Positions 1-7,745 of a stretch of DNA of 64,000 bases are shown here, one piece after another (position 1 is the first letter of the stretch; every line of letters starts with the position of its first letter). The translations under genes and the position numbers were made by a program. The notes beneath the pieces are model-generated. The model was given only the letters and a program-made list of their open reading frames with translations, searched no databases and was not told the origin of the DNA. This DNA is from JAMXLJ01 sp036558745 (lineage in GTDB: Bacteria > Actinomycetota > Acidimicrobiia > IMCC26256 > JAMXLJ01), in NCBI GenBank assembly GCA_036558745.1, contig DATBEZ010000038.1, positions 11,873 to 75,872 on the forward strand, in the 5' to 3' direction.

Positions 1-769
1 GCAGCGCGAGCAGACCCGACGACAGCATCGTCTTCGTGGTGTCGTTCCCAGCCGTGACGAGCTGCACGAAGAAGCTGCCGAAGTCGATGTCGGTCATGTG
101 CGTGCCGCCGAAGTCCGACTCGAGGATCAGCGTGGTCAGGTCCTCGCGGGGCTCCTCCTGGCGGCGGCGCATCGCGAAGCCGATCGCGTACATCGCCATC
201 TCGGCCGACGCGTCACCGGCACCCGCGGACTCGATGTCGGGGTCCTGGCTGCTCGTGTTGCGCTCCGCCAGCGCGTTGATGGTGGGCCAGTCCTCGCGCG
301 GCAGCCCCATCAGCTCGCCGATGACGCGTGAGGGCAGGCCGGACGTGACGTCGTGCACGAACTCGACGTCGCGCTTTTCCGCGGCGTTCGCCATGAGCTC
401 TCGGCAGATGTCGCGGATCTGGTCGCCGAGGCGCGCGATCACCCGTTGCTTGAAGCTCGGAGCGAGCGGTCGCCGGTAGTCGGTGTGTCGCGGCGGATCC
501 ATGGCCAGCAACATGTCCCGCATCATCGCCAGGCGCGCGGGCTCGAGGTTCTCGAGCACGACGCCGCCCTCGCTCGCGGAGAACAGTCGCGGCTCGCGCG
601 CGACGTGGACCACGTCGGCGTGCTTGAGCACCGCCCAGTACCCGGGCTCGTCCGGCATGTCCTGCCAGAACACGGGCCGGGTCCGGCGCAGCTCGTCGAA
701 GAGCTCGTGCGGCGGGCCCTCCACGTACGCGTCGGGGCTGTAGATGTCGATGTGAGTGGCGGTGCTCAT
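1..769 (-). CDS. cytochrome P450, N-terminal part (cut by window edge)
   Basis: The gene reads leftwards and runs off the window, leaving 256 codons of a roughly 400-residue bacterial class I P450. It starts MSTATHIDIYSPDAY, and the I-helix oxygen-activation motif AGNDTT is visible at residues 240-245. The ExxR and heme Cys regions lie outside the window. Actinobacterial P450s of this soluble type hydroxylate hydrophobic substrates such as lipids, sterols or terpenes with electrons from ferredoxin. Its start codon is the last of three identical ATGAGCAC copies created by a 65-bp tandem repeat, so translation may be coupled to two upstream minicistrons. The substrate cannot be told from the sequence. 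Family call is firm. Confidence 0.93.
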   Translation of the reverse strand, partial: MSTATHIDIYSPDAYVEGPPHELFDELRRTRPVFWQDMPDEPGYWAVLKHADVVHVAREPRLFSASEGGVVLENLEPARLAMMRDMLLAMDPPRHTDYRRPLAPSFKQRVIARLGDQIRDICRELMANAAEKRDVEFVHDVTSGLPSRVIGELMGLPREDWPTINALAERNTSSQDPDIESAGAGDASAEMAMYAIGFAMRRRQEEPREDLTTLILESDFGGTHMTDIDFGSFFVQLVTAGNDTTKTMLSSGLLAL

Positions 770-899
770 GGGTCGCTCTCGCTCCCGCTCGAGTGGGCTA
801 CGCCCAGCGGAGCTCCGCTTCGCTCCGTGCTCATGGGTCGCTCTCGCTCCCGCTCGAGTGGGCTACGTCCAGCGGAGCTCCGCTTCGCTCCGTGCTCAT
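762..899 (-). repeat. 65-bp tandem repeat carrying duplicated start codons
   Basis: Two copies of a 65-bp unit (762-826 and 827-891) are followed by 8 nt of a third, with one mismatch between copies (positions 813 and 878). Read leftwards, each unit begins with ATGAGCAC, the same start as the P450 downstream. It encodes a 22-codon minicistron (MSTERSGAPL...) whose TGA overlaps the next ATG as ATGA. The units are purine-rich and contain GGAGCGAAG and GGGAGCGAG, which can act as Shine-Dalgarno-like sequences. A translational coupling role is inference. Confidence 0.85.
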
Positions 900-961
900 C
901 GGAGTTCACCGTACTGTCTGCGGCGATCTGTCGAAATCCCCGCCGACCCGGAGCATCCGCA

Positions 962-1756
962 ATGGACAACGTCCTGCTCGAAGCCGTCGACCCGCACGTC
1001 ACGCTCGTGACGCTCAACCGTCCCGACCGGCTCAACGCGCTGAACTACGAGCTCGCCGCCGACCTGCACGACGCGCTCGACCGGATCGGCGCCGACCGCG
1101 ACTGCAAGGTCGTCATCCTCACCGGCGCGGGTCGCGGCTTCTGCGCCGGTCTCGACCTCAAGGACTGGGGGACGCCGCCCGGCGCGGGCGAGCACGCGCA
1201 CTCCCCCGTCGGCGTCGGCGGCCAGGAGTTCCTCGCCAACCTGACCGTGCACCTGCGCGCGACGCCGCAGATCGTCATCGCGGCCGTGAACGGTCCCGCG
1301 TTCGGCGGCGGGCTGTCGCTCGCGTGCGCGACCGACGTCCGCATCGCGGCAACGTCGGCGCGGTTCTGCTCCGCGTACATCCGTACCGGGCTTTCGGGCA
1401 CCGACATCGGCATCACCTACCTGCTGCCGCGCATCGTCGGAGCCGGCTACGCGTTCGACATGATCGTCAGCGGACGCGAGGTCGACGCGACGACGGCCGA
1501 ACGCATCGGTCTCGCCACCCGGTTGTCCGCCGACGGGTCCCTGCTCGACGACGCGCGCGAGCTGGCCCGCACGATCGCGGGCTACACCACGACCGGGCTG
1601 CTGCTCACCAAGGAGGTGATGTGGCACAACCTCGACAACCCGAGCATGACCGCCGCGATCGCGCTCGAGAACCGCAACCAGAACCTCGCGAGCCGCACGC
1701 CCGAGGTGCAGGAGCACATGGAGCAATACATGGCGCCCCGCCGCGCGAAGGACTGA
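962..1756 (+). CDS. enoyl-CoA hydratase/isomerase (crotonase) family protein
   Basis: A 264-residue crotonase-fold protein of normal family length. The CoA-binding and oxyanion-hole segments are visible as NRPDRLNAL near the N-terminus, GAGRGFCAGLDL around residues 57-68 and FGGGLSLACATD around 114-125. The two acidic positions of classical hydratases are not both conserved: the region corresponding to the first Glu reads SAYIRTGLSG, followed by TDIG. The reaction may therefore be isomerisation or another crotonase chemistry. It is divergent from the P450 across a 190-bp region that holds the 65-bp repeats, which suggests a shared lipid-degradation role. The ATG was chosen because the crotonase homology begins there. 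Confidence 0.9.
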   Translation: MDNVLLEAVDPHVTLVTLNRPDRLNALNYELAADLHDALDRIGADRDCKVVILTGAGRGFCAGLDLKDWGTPPGAGEHAHSPVGVGGQEFLANLTVHLRATPQIVIAAVNGPAFGGGLSLACATDVRIAATSARFCSAYIRTGLSGTDIGITYLLPRIVGAGYAFDMIVSGREVDATTAERIGLATRLSADGSLLDDARELARTIAGYTTTGLLLTKEVMWHNLDNPSMTAAIALENRNQNLASRTPEVQEHMEQYMAPRRAKD

Positions 1757-1763
1757 GGGGCGC

Positions 1764-2051
1764 CTACCTCACAACGTGGAATTCCACGCGGTAGACGAGG
1801 GTGTCGTCGTGGATCGGGCCGGCGTGTGCCGCGCGACGACGGAGAGCCTCGAGGTCTGCTTCACCGGCAAGGGCGAGATCGTCGTCGGTGATCGACGAGA
1901 ACGGCACCAGGTCCAGCTCGTCGATCTCGATCATCACCGACCCGCTCCGGTAGACACCCCCGGCCTTGACCTGTGGTCTCGACCAGAGGCGGTAGGAGAC
2001 GGTGATGGCTCCGTCCGCGACCCGGTCGCGAAGGTCGGCGCTGAACTGCAC
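1764..2051 (-). CDS. small ASCH/PUA-like domain protein
   Basis: A 95-residue protein starting at a GTG (MQFSADLRDRVADGAITVSYR). The pattern of an N-terminal strand pair followed by VSYRLWSRPQVKAGGVYR and a central I-E-I-D-E-L strand resembles ASCH-like beta-barrel proteins, which bind RNA or nucleosides. No catalytic residues are diagnostic. It converges on the crotonase with a 7-nt gap, so the two genes share a terminator region. The resemblance is recognised by eye only, so a small conserved hypothetical protein is the safe reading. Confidence 0.6.
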   Translation of the reverse strand: MQFSADLRDRVADGAITVSYRLWSRPQVKAGGVYRSGSVMIEIDELDLVPFSSITDDDLALAGEADLEALRRRAAHAGPIHDDTLVYRVEFHVVR

Positions 2052-2132
2052 GCCGCAATTGTGACGCACGGCAGCGAGCCGGGAGGTCGGCGCTCGCGCA
2101 CCCGCGCCGGCGGTCCGGTGCAGACTGCAGCC

Positions 2133-2618
2133 ATGGCTTCCTGGTCCGACGTCGTCCGTGCCGCTCCCGAGCTCGCCCGTCTCGTCCACGCGCGCTTCCA
2201 GGCCACCGGCCTCGGCCTCCTCGCGACGGTACGGCGCGACGGCGCGCCGCGCATCAGCGGCATCGAGCCGCTGTTCGCGTCCGGCGAGCTGTGGCTGGGG
2301 TCGATGCCCGAGGCCCGCAAGGGCGCGGACCTGCGCCGCGACCCGCGCTTCGCGCTCCACAGCGCGACCACCGACAAGGACGTGACCGACGGCGACGCCA
2401 AGGTCTCCGGCCGCGCCGTGCTCATCGACGACCTCGCCACGACCGAGCGATTCGTCGACGCGTTCCGGACCGAGACGGGACGGGCGCCCGATCCGGGAAC
2501 GTTCGACCTGTTCCGGGCGGAGGTGACCGCCGTGTCGATGCTGCGTCCCGCGGGCGACCACCTCGACATCGACTGGTGGGACGAGGCGACGGGCGTGCAC
2601 CACGTCGACCGCTCCTGA
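2133..2618 (+). CDS. pyridoxamine 5'-phosphate oxidase-like split-barrel protein
   Basis: A 161-residue protein with the FMN/F420-binding split-barrel pattern: GLGLLATVRRDGAPRISGI (strands 1 and 2), then GELWLGSMPEARKGADLRRD, where the Arg/Lys residues usually meet the flavin phosphate. Such proteins in actinobacteria are FMN- or F420-dependent reductases or cofactor carriers. The start ATG is preceded by CAGACT six bases upstream, a weak -10-like element compatible with a leaderless message. Neighbours do not fix a substrate. A second split-barrel protein lies at 54535-55017. Confidence 0.82.
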   Translation: MASWSDVVRAAPELARLVHARFQATGLGLLATVRRDGAPRISGIEPLFASGELWLGSMPEARKGADLRRDPRFALHSATTDKDVTDGDAKVSGRAVLIDDLATTERFVDAFRTETGRAPDPGTFDLFRAEVTAVSMLRPAGDHLDIDWWDEATGVHHVDRS

Positions 2619-2784
2619 ATCCTTTGTCGCCGCCGACGGATGCCGAGCGGCGCGAGCTGCGCGGTCGTCAGGGCGGCCCCCACCAACAGCTCGGTCCGCC
2701 GGTCGACGCGCCCTGGCCGCGGACGGATTCCGGGATCGCGGCCGCGTCGGTACCCTGGCGAGAGAGCCGAGCGCCGGGGGGACC

Positions 2785-3972
2785 ATGAGCGCAGCGCCGA
2801 CATCGAGTCCGTTCGCCGACCTGCGGGTGGTCGACGCCGACACGCACCTCACCGAGCCCCACGACCTCTGGACCGCGCGGGCGCCCCGCACGTTTGCCGA
2901 GCGCGTCCCCAGCGTGGAGATCATCGACGGCGTCGAGACGTGGCTCGTCGACGGCGTCGTCCTGAGCCGGGCCAGCGCCTCGAGCGTCGTGCGCAGAGAC
3001 GGCGAGCGGTGCCGCGGCAGCGAGTTCATCCGCTGGGTGTTCGACGACGCGCACCCGGCCGCGTACGACGTGCCGACCCGCCTCGACGTCATGGACGAGC
3101 TCGGCATCTGGGCCCAGGTCGTCTACCCGAACGTCGCCGGCTTCGGCGGGCAGCGCTTCGCGGACGTGCGCGACGACGCGCTGCGTCTGCTGTGCGTCAC
3201 CATCTACAACGACGCGATGGCGGAGATGCAGGAGCGCTCCGGCGGACGGCTGTTCCCGATGGGCCTCCTTCCGTGGTGGGACATCGACGCGTCGGTCGCG
3301 GAGACGGTACGCATCGCGGAGCTCGGCCTGCGCGGCGTCAACACGACGAGCGACCCGCAGCTGCACGGTCTCCCCGACCTGGCCGAGCGCGCGTGGGACC
3401 CGCTGTGGGAGGTGTGCAGCGACCTCGCGCTGCCGGTGCACTTCCACATCGGCGCGAGCGAGACCAGCTTCAGCTGGTTCGGGACGTCACCGTGGCCGTC
3501 GTACCACGGCGATCAGAAGCTCGCGATCGGCTCGGCGATGATGTACCTGACCAACGCGCGCGTCCTCGCCAACATCATCTACTCGGGGATCCTCGAGCGC
3601 TTCCCTGCCTTGAACGTCGTGTCGGTGGAGAGCGGGATCGGCTGGATCCCGTTCGTGCTCGAGGCGCTCGACCACCAGATCGACGAGACCGCGCCGGGGA
3701 CGATGGACTACCTGTCGATGCGGCCGTCCGACTACTTCCGCCGTCAGATGTACGCGTGCTACTGGTTCGAGCAGACCGACGTGGCGCACACGCTCGAGCA
3801 GCTCGGCGTCGACAACGTGCTGTTCGAGACCGATTTCCCGCATCCCACGTGCCTCTATCCCGACAGTCTGTCGCACGCGGCGAAGGGGCTCGCGGGTGTC
3901 GCGCCCGATGTGGCGCGCAAGGTACTCCAGGACAACGCCGCGAACTTGTACCGGATACCGTTGCCCGCGTGA
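2785..3972 (+). CDS. amidohydrolase family protein (amidohydrolase_2 type)
   Basis: A 395-residue TIM-barrel metal-dependent hydrolase. The N-terminal metal site is VVDADTHLTEP (Asp17, Asp19, His21), later metal ligands appear in PVHFHIG, and a terminal ETDFPHP loop supplies the catalytic Asp. This subgroup includes ACMSD-like decarboxylases and lipid-associated hydrolases seen beside P450 and SDR genes in actinobacteria. A strong GGGGGGA lies just before the ATG. Its stop overlaps the GTG of the following SDR (GTGA), so the two are translationally coupled and probably act on one substrate, as a hydrolase or decarboxylase plus an alcohol dehydrogenase. The specific substrate is unknown. Confidence 0.9.
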   Translation: MSAAPTSSPFADLRVVDADTHLTEPHDLWTARAPRTFAERVPSVEIIDGVETWLVDGVVLSRASASSVVRRDGERCRGSEFIRWVFDDAHPAAYDVPTRLDVMDELGIWAQVVYPNVAGFGGQRFADVRDDALRLLCVTIYNDAMAEMQERSGGRLFPMGLLPWWDIDASVAETVRIAELGLRGVNTTSDPQLHGLPDLAERAWDPLWEVCSDLALPVHFHIGASETSFSWFGTSPWPSYHGDQKLAIGSAMMYLTNARVLANIIYSGILERFPALNVVSVESGIGWIPFVLEALDHQIDETAPGTMDYLSMRPSDYFRRQMYACYWFEQTDVAHTLEQLGVDNVLFETDFPHPTCLYPDSLSHAAKGLAGVAPDVARKVLQDNAANLYRIPLPA

Positions 3973-4733
3973 CGGTTGCTGACGCACGATTCACCGGAAA
4001 GGCCGCGCTGCTGACGGGTGCGGCGAGTGGCATCGGGCGCGCGGTCGCATTGCGCCTCGCGGGCGAGGGCGCGCACGTGTTCGCGTTCGACATCGACGCG
4101 AAGGGCCTCGAGGAGACACGCCGGCTCGCGTCGGAGGCGGGCGCGTCGTTGCAGTTCCTCGAGGGGGACGTGAGCGATCCCGCCCAGTGCCGAGGCGCGG
4201 TGCACGACTGCGTCAACGCGTTCGGCCGTCTCGACGTGCTCGGCAACATCGCCGGGATCGCCCGGGCCGAGCACTTCGTCGACGTGCCGGAGGAGCAGTA
4301 CCGGCGCATGATGGGCGTCAACGTCGACGGTTATGTGTGGATGTGCCAGGCCGCGATCCCGCATCTGCTCGAGACCGGCGGGAACATCGTCAACATCGCG
4401 TCGAACGCAGGACTGATGGGGCAGGCGTACACGGTCGTCTATTGCATGACCAAGGGCGCGGTCGTGCAGCTCACCCGCTCCCTCGCGATGGAGTACGTGA
4501 AGACACCGCTGCGGGTGAACGCGCTCGCCCCCGGCGGCATCGAGACCAACCTGTCGGCGAGCTTCCAGATCCCCGCCGACGTCGACTTCGGCCTCATGGC
4601 CCGCTACACCGGGTTCCGGGCCATGGGTCACCCCGACGACGTCGCCGCGCTGTTCGCGCTCGTCGCGTCCGACGAGGGCGCCAACATCCACGGCGCGATC
4701 CTCTCCACCGACGCCGGCATCACCGCCGGCTGA
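3969..4733 (+). CDS. short-chain dehydrogenase/reductase (SDR)
   Basis: A 254-residue classical SDR. The NAD(P) loop TGAASGIGRA lies near residues 16-25, the structural motif is NIAG instead of NNAG, and the catalytic Ser and YCMTK (Tyr-x-x-x-Lys) follow. Asp in AFDIDAK after strand 2 favours NAD over NADP. Start is GTG inside the stop of the upstream amidohydrolase gene (4-nt overlap). It is predicted to oxidise a secondary alcohol produced by or for the amidohydrolase step; this pairing is inference from coupling. Confidence 0.93.
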   Translation: MTVADARFTGKAALLTGAASGIGRAVALRLAGEGAHVFAFDIDAKGLEETRRLASEAGASLQFLEGDVSDPAQCRGAVHDCVNAFGRLDVLGNIAGIARAEHFVDVPEEQYRRMMGVNVDGYVWMCQAAIPHLLETGGNIVNIASNAGLMGQAYTVVYCMTKGAVVQLTRSLAMEYVKTPLRVNALAPGGIETNLSASFQIPADVDFGLMARYTGFRAMGHPDDVAALFALVASDEGANIHGAILSTDAGITAG

Positions 4734-4744
4734 CCGCCCCCGAT

Positions 4745-4782
4745 CTCGATGCAATGAAACATCCCGGGGGTCGGGCATCGAG
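4745..4782 (+). terminator. hairpin between SDR and YqeY genes
   Basis: An 8-bp perfect inverted repeat CTCGATGC/GCATCGAG (4745-4752 and 4775-4782) encloses a 22-nt loop that itself contains CCCGGGGG. It begins 12 nt after the SDR stop and ends 10 nt before the YqeY ATG. It could terminate the upstream operon, without a U-tract as is common at high G+C, or control the short leader of the next gene. Confidence 0.45.
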
Positions 4783-4791
4783 GGTGGCACG

Positions 4792-5259
4792 ATGGCGGAG
4801 ATGGCGACGCTCAAGGAGCAGGTGCAGCGCGATCTGACCGACGCGATGCGTGGGCGCGACGAGGTCGCGGTCGCGACGCTGCGCATGCTGCTCGCAGCCG
4901 TCACCAAGGCCGAGGTCGCCGGCAAGACCCAGGTGACCCTCGACGACGCCGCGGTGCAGGGCATCGTGCGCACCGAGATCCGCAGGCGCGGCGAGGCGGC
5001 CGAGCTCTACGAGCAGGGTGGTCGTGACGAGCTCGCGACGCGCGAGCGCGCCGAGGCCGACGTCCTCACCCGCTACCTGCCACCCGAGCTCTCCGACGAG
5101 GAGCTGACCGCGATCGTCGACGAGGAGGTCGCGCGCTCGGGCGCCGAGGGACCGAAGGCGATGGGCCAGGTCGTGAAGGCCGTGCGCGAGCGCGTCGGCG
5201 CGGCGGCCGACGGCGCCCGGATCGCGGCGACGGTCAAGGCCGCGCTCGGCCTCGGCTGA
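4792..5259 (+). CDS. GatB/YqeY domain protein
   Basis: A 155-residue protein matching the YqeY family over its whole length: KEQVQRDLTDAMRGRDEVAV, then LRMLLAAVTKAEV, a helical middle RTEIRRRGEAAELYEQGG, and LPPELSDEELTAIVDEEV. The family resembles the tail domain of the GatB subunit of the tRNA-dependent amidotransferase and is thought to touch tRNA; its stand-alone role is undefined. Another, shorter and diverged, YqeY-like gene lies at 28467-28841. Confidence 0.92.
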   Translation: MAEMATLKEQVQRDLTDAMRGRDEVAVATLRMLLAAVTKAEVAGKTQVTLDDAAVQGIVRTEIRRRGEAAELYEQGGRDELATRERAEADVLTRYLPPELSDEELTAIVDEEVARSGAEGPKAMGQVVKAVRERVGAAADGARIAATVKAALGLG

Positions 5260-5342
5260 GGACGCCGCGGCAGGAACTTTCGTCCCCCCGCGCGGGACCA
5301 TCGGCCCTGGGTGCGCGACGGGGCCGGGCGGACACTGGACCG

Positions 5343-7694
5343 ATGGCGCGGATCCGGCGCTCGTCGAAGACGGCGTTCCTGGTCGCGGCCACGGTCGGGC
5401 TGGGCCTGGGCGCCGTGCTCCACCTCCTCGGAGCCGGCGGCCCCGCGCACGCGCTGTGGGCCGCGACCACTGTGCTCGGCGTGGTGCCCGCGTCGTGGTG
5501 GGTGTTCGACGCCGCGCGCCACCGGCGCCTCGGCGTCGACGTCATGGCCGTGCTCGCGCTCGTCGGAACGCTGCTGACGGGCGAGTACCTCGCCGGCGCG
5601 GTCGTCACCGTCATGCTCGCCAGTGGCCGCACGTTGGAAGCGCGGGCCTCGGCACGCGCCCGCAAGGAGCTGCGCGCCCTCGTCGACCGCGCGCCGCACA
5701 CCGCCAACCGCCTCCTCGACGACGGCACCGTCGACACCGTTCCCATGGACCGGATCGCGCGAGGCGACCTGGTGCTCGTGAAGCCGGGTGAGGTGGTCCC
5801 GGTCGACGGCATGGTGGAACGCGCCGGCGCGATGGTCGACGAGAGCGCGCTGACCGGCGAACCCCTGCCCGTCGAGCGCGCGGTCGGCGACGTGGTGCGC
5901 AGCGGCACGGTGAACGCCGGCGGCCCGTTCGCGCTCCGCGCGACGACGTCGGCCGGCGAGAGCACCTACGCGGGGATCGTGCGCCTGGTCGCAGACGCCC
6001 AGGCCGCGAGCGCGCCGTTCGTCCGTCTCGCCGACCGGTACGCGGGCGCGTTCCTTGTCGTGAGCCTCGCGCTCGCAGGCGTCGCGTGGGCCGCGTCGGG
6101 AGAGCTCGTTCGCGCGGTCGCGGTCCTCGTCGTCGCGACACCGTGCCCGCTCATCCTCGCCGCCCCCGTCGCCATCGTCTCCGGCCTGTCGCGCGCGGCG
6201 CGCCGCGGCGTCGTCGTGAAGGGTGGCGGCGCCCTCGAGCAGCTCGCGCGCAGCACGATCCTCCTCTTCGACAAGACCGGCACGCTCACCACGGGCCGGC
6301 CCGCGGTGGTCGACATCGTCACGACGGGCGGGACCGCGCCGGACGAGGTGCTGCGGCTGGCCGCGTCGGTCGACCAGGTCTCGCCGCACGTGCTCGCGGC
6401 CGCGGTGGTGCGCGCGGCGCGCGCCCGGGCGCTCGAGCTCGTGCTCCCCACCGACGTCGAGGAGGTCACCGGCCACGGCGTGCGCGGGACGGTCGAGGGT
6501 CACGTGGTGCGGGTCGGGAAGGCGGGATGGATCGCGAGCCTGCCGAACGCGCGCTGGGTGCGCGGCGTGCGGCGCCGGGCCGACCTCGACGGGTCGATGA
6601 CCGTGTTCGTCGAGATCGACGGCACCGTCGCTGCCGCGCTGCTGGTCGCGGACCCGATCCGTGCCGACGCGACGCGCACGATCCGGCGCCTGCGCCGCGA
6701 CGGCATCCGGCGCGTCGTCATGGTGACCGGAGACCGCGAGGAGACCGCCCAGACCGTCGGCTCGGTGATCGGCGTCGACGAGGTGCTCGCCGAACGCACG
6801 CCGGCCGAGAAGGTCGACGCCGTGCTTCTCGAGCAGCGCAGCGGCCCGACGATCATGGTGGGCGACGGCATCAACGACGCACCCGCGCTCGCCCTCGCCG
6901 ACGTCGGCGTCGCGGTCGGGGCGCGCGGCTCGACCGCGTCGTCGGAGGCCGCCGACGTCGTGCTCACGGTCGACCGCCTCGAGCGGCTCGGCGAGGCGCT
7001 CGTCGTCGCGCGCCGGTCGCGCCGGATCGCGCACCAGAGCGTGGTGGCCGGTATCGGCATGTCGCTCGTCGCGATGATCGCCGCCGCGTTCGGGCTGCTG
7101 CCGCCCACGTGGGGCGCGGTGCTCCAGGAGGTCATCGACGTCGCGGTGATCCTCAACGCGCTCCGTGCCCTGCGCGACGGAACGCGCATCGCCCGTCTCG
7201 ACGAGGAAGAGGCCGCGCTGACGCGTCGCTTCAGCGCGGAGCACCGCGTGCTGCGCCCCGACATCTCGCGCATCCGCACGGTGGCCGACGCCCTCGGCAC
7301 GGTGCCGCCGAGCGATGCGCTCGCCATGGTGCGTGAGGTGCACCGCTTCCTCGTGGAGGACGTCGGTCCGCACGAGGCGGCCGAGGACGCAACGCTCTAC
7401 CCGATCCTGGCCCGGGTGCTCGGTGGCAACGACCCCACCGCGACCATGAGCCGGGCCCACGTGGAGATCGCCCACCAGATCCGCCGGCTCGGACGGGTGC
7501 TCGACGAGATCGAACCCAGCGGGCTCGACGAGGACGACGTCCTCGAGCTGCGCCGCGTGCTCTACGGCCTGCACGCCATCCTCGAGCTGCACTTCGCCCA
7601 GGAGGAGGAGGGCTACCTCTCGCTCGCCGACGAGGCGCCCACCGACGAGCCGGGTGACGGCCCCGGGACGGTTCCGACGGCGGTCGCGAGCTGA
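5343..7694 (+). CDS. P1B-5-type heavy-metal ATPase with C-terminal hemerythrin domain
   Basis: A 783-residue P-type ATPase without an N-terminal metal-binding domain. Visible are the TGE actuator loop (ALTGEPLP), the membrane metal motif TPCP (266-269), the phosphorylated Asp310 in DKTGTLTTG, the GDGINDAPALA hinge and the last membrane helix motif QEVID (595-599). TPCP plus QExxD is the P1B-5 signature, linked to Ni, Fe or Co efflux. Residues about 627-765 form a hemerythrin-like four-helix domain: His633 in EHR, HEAAED, RAHVEI and LHAILELHFAQEEE supply the di-iron ligands. This fusion is known from a few actinobacterial P1B-5 pumps and suggests iron or oxygen sensing by the transporter. Confidence 0.95.
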   Translation: MARIRRSSKTAFLVAATVGLGLGAVLHLLGAGGPAHALWAATTVLGVVPASWWVFDAARHRRLGVDVMAVLALVGTLLTGEYLAGAVVTVMLASGRTLEARASARARKELRALVDRAPHTANRLLDDGTVDTVPMDRIARGDLVLVKPGEVVPVDGMVERAGAMVDESALTGEPLPVERAVGDVVRSGTVNAGGPFALRATTSAGESTYAGIVRLVADAQAASAPFVRLADRYAGAFLVVSLALAGVAWAASGELVRAVAVLVVATPCPLILAAPVAIVSGLSRAARRGVVVKGGGALEQLARSTILLFDKTGTLTTGRPAVVDIVTTGGTAPDEVLRLAASVDQVSPHVLAAAVVRAARARALELVLPTDVEEVTGHGVRGTVEGHVVRVGKAGWIASLPNARWVRGVRRRADLDGSMTVFVEIDGTVAAALLVADPIRADATRTIRRLRRDGIRRVVMVTGDREETAQTVGSVIGVDEVLAERTPAEKVDAVLLEQRSGPTIMVGDGINDAPALALADVGVAVGARGSTASSEAADVVLTVDRLERLGEALVVARRSRRIAHQSVVAGIGMSLVAMIAAAFGLLPPTWGAVLQEVIDVAVILNALRALRDGTRIARLDEEEAALTRRFSAEHRVLRPDISRIRTVADALGTVPPSDALAMVREVHRFLVEDVGPHEAAEDATLYPILARVLGGNDPTATMSRAHVEIAHQIRRLGRVLDEIEPSGLDEDDVLELRRVLYGLHAILELHFAQEEEGYLSLADEAPTDEPGDGPGTVPTAVAS

Positions 7695-7745
7695 CCTTCC
7701 CGCCGTTTGCCTACAGCGGCCCGCCGAAGCGCCGACCAGCAACAA

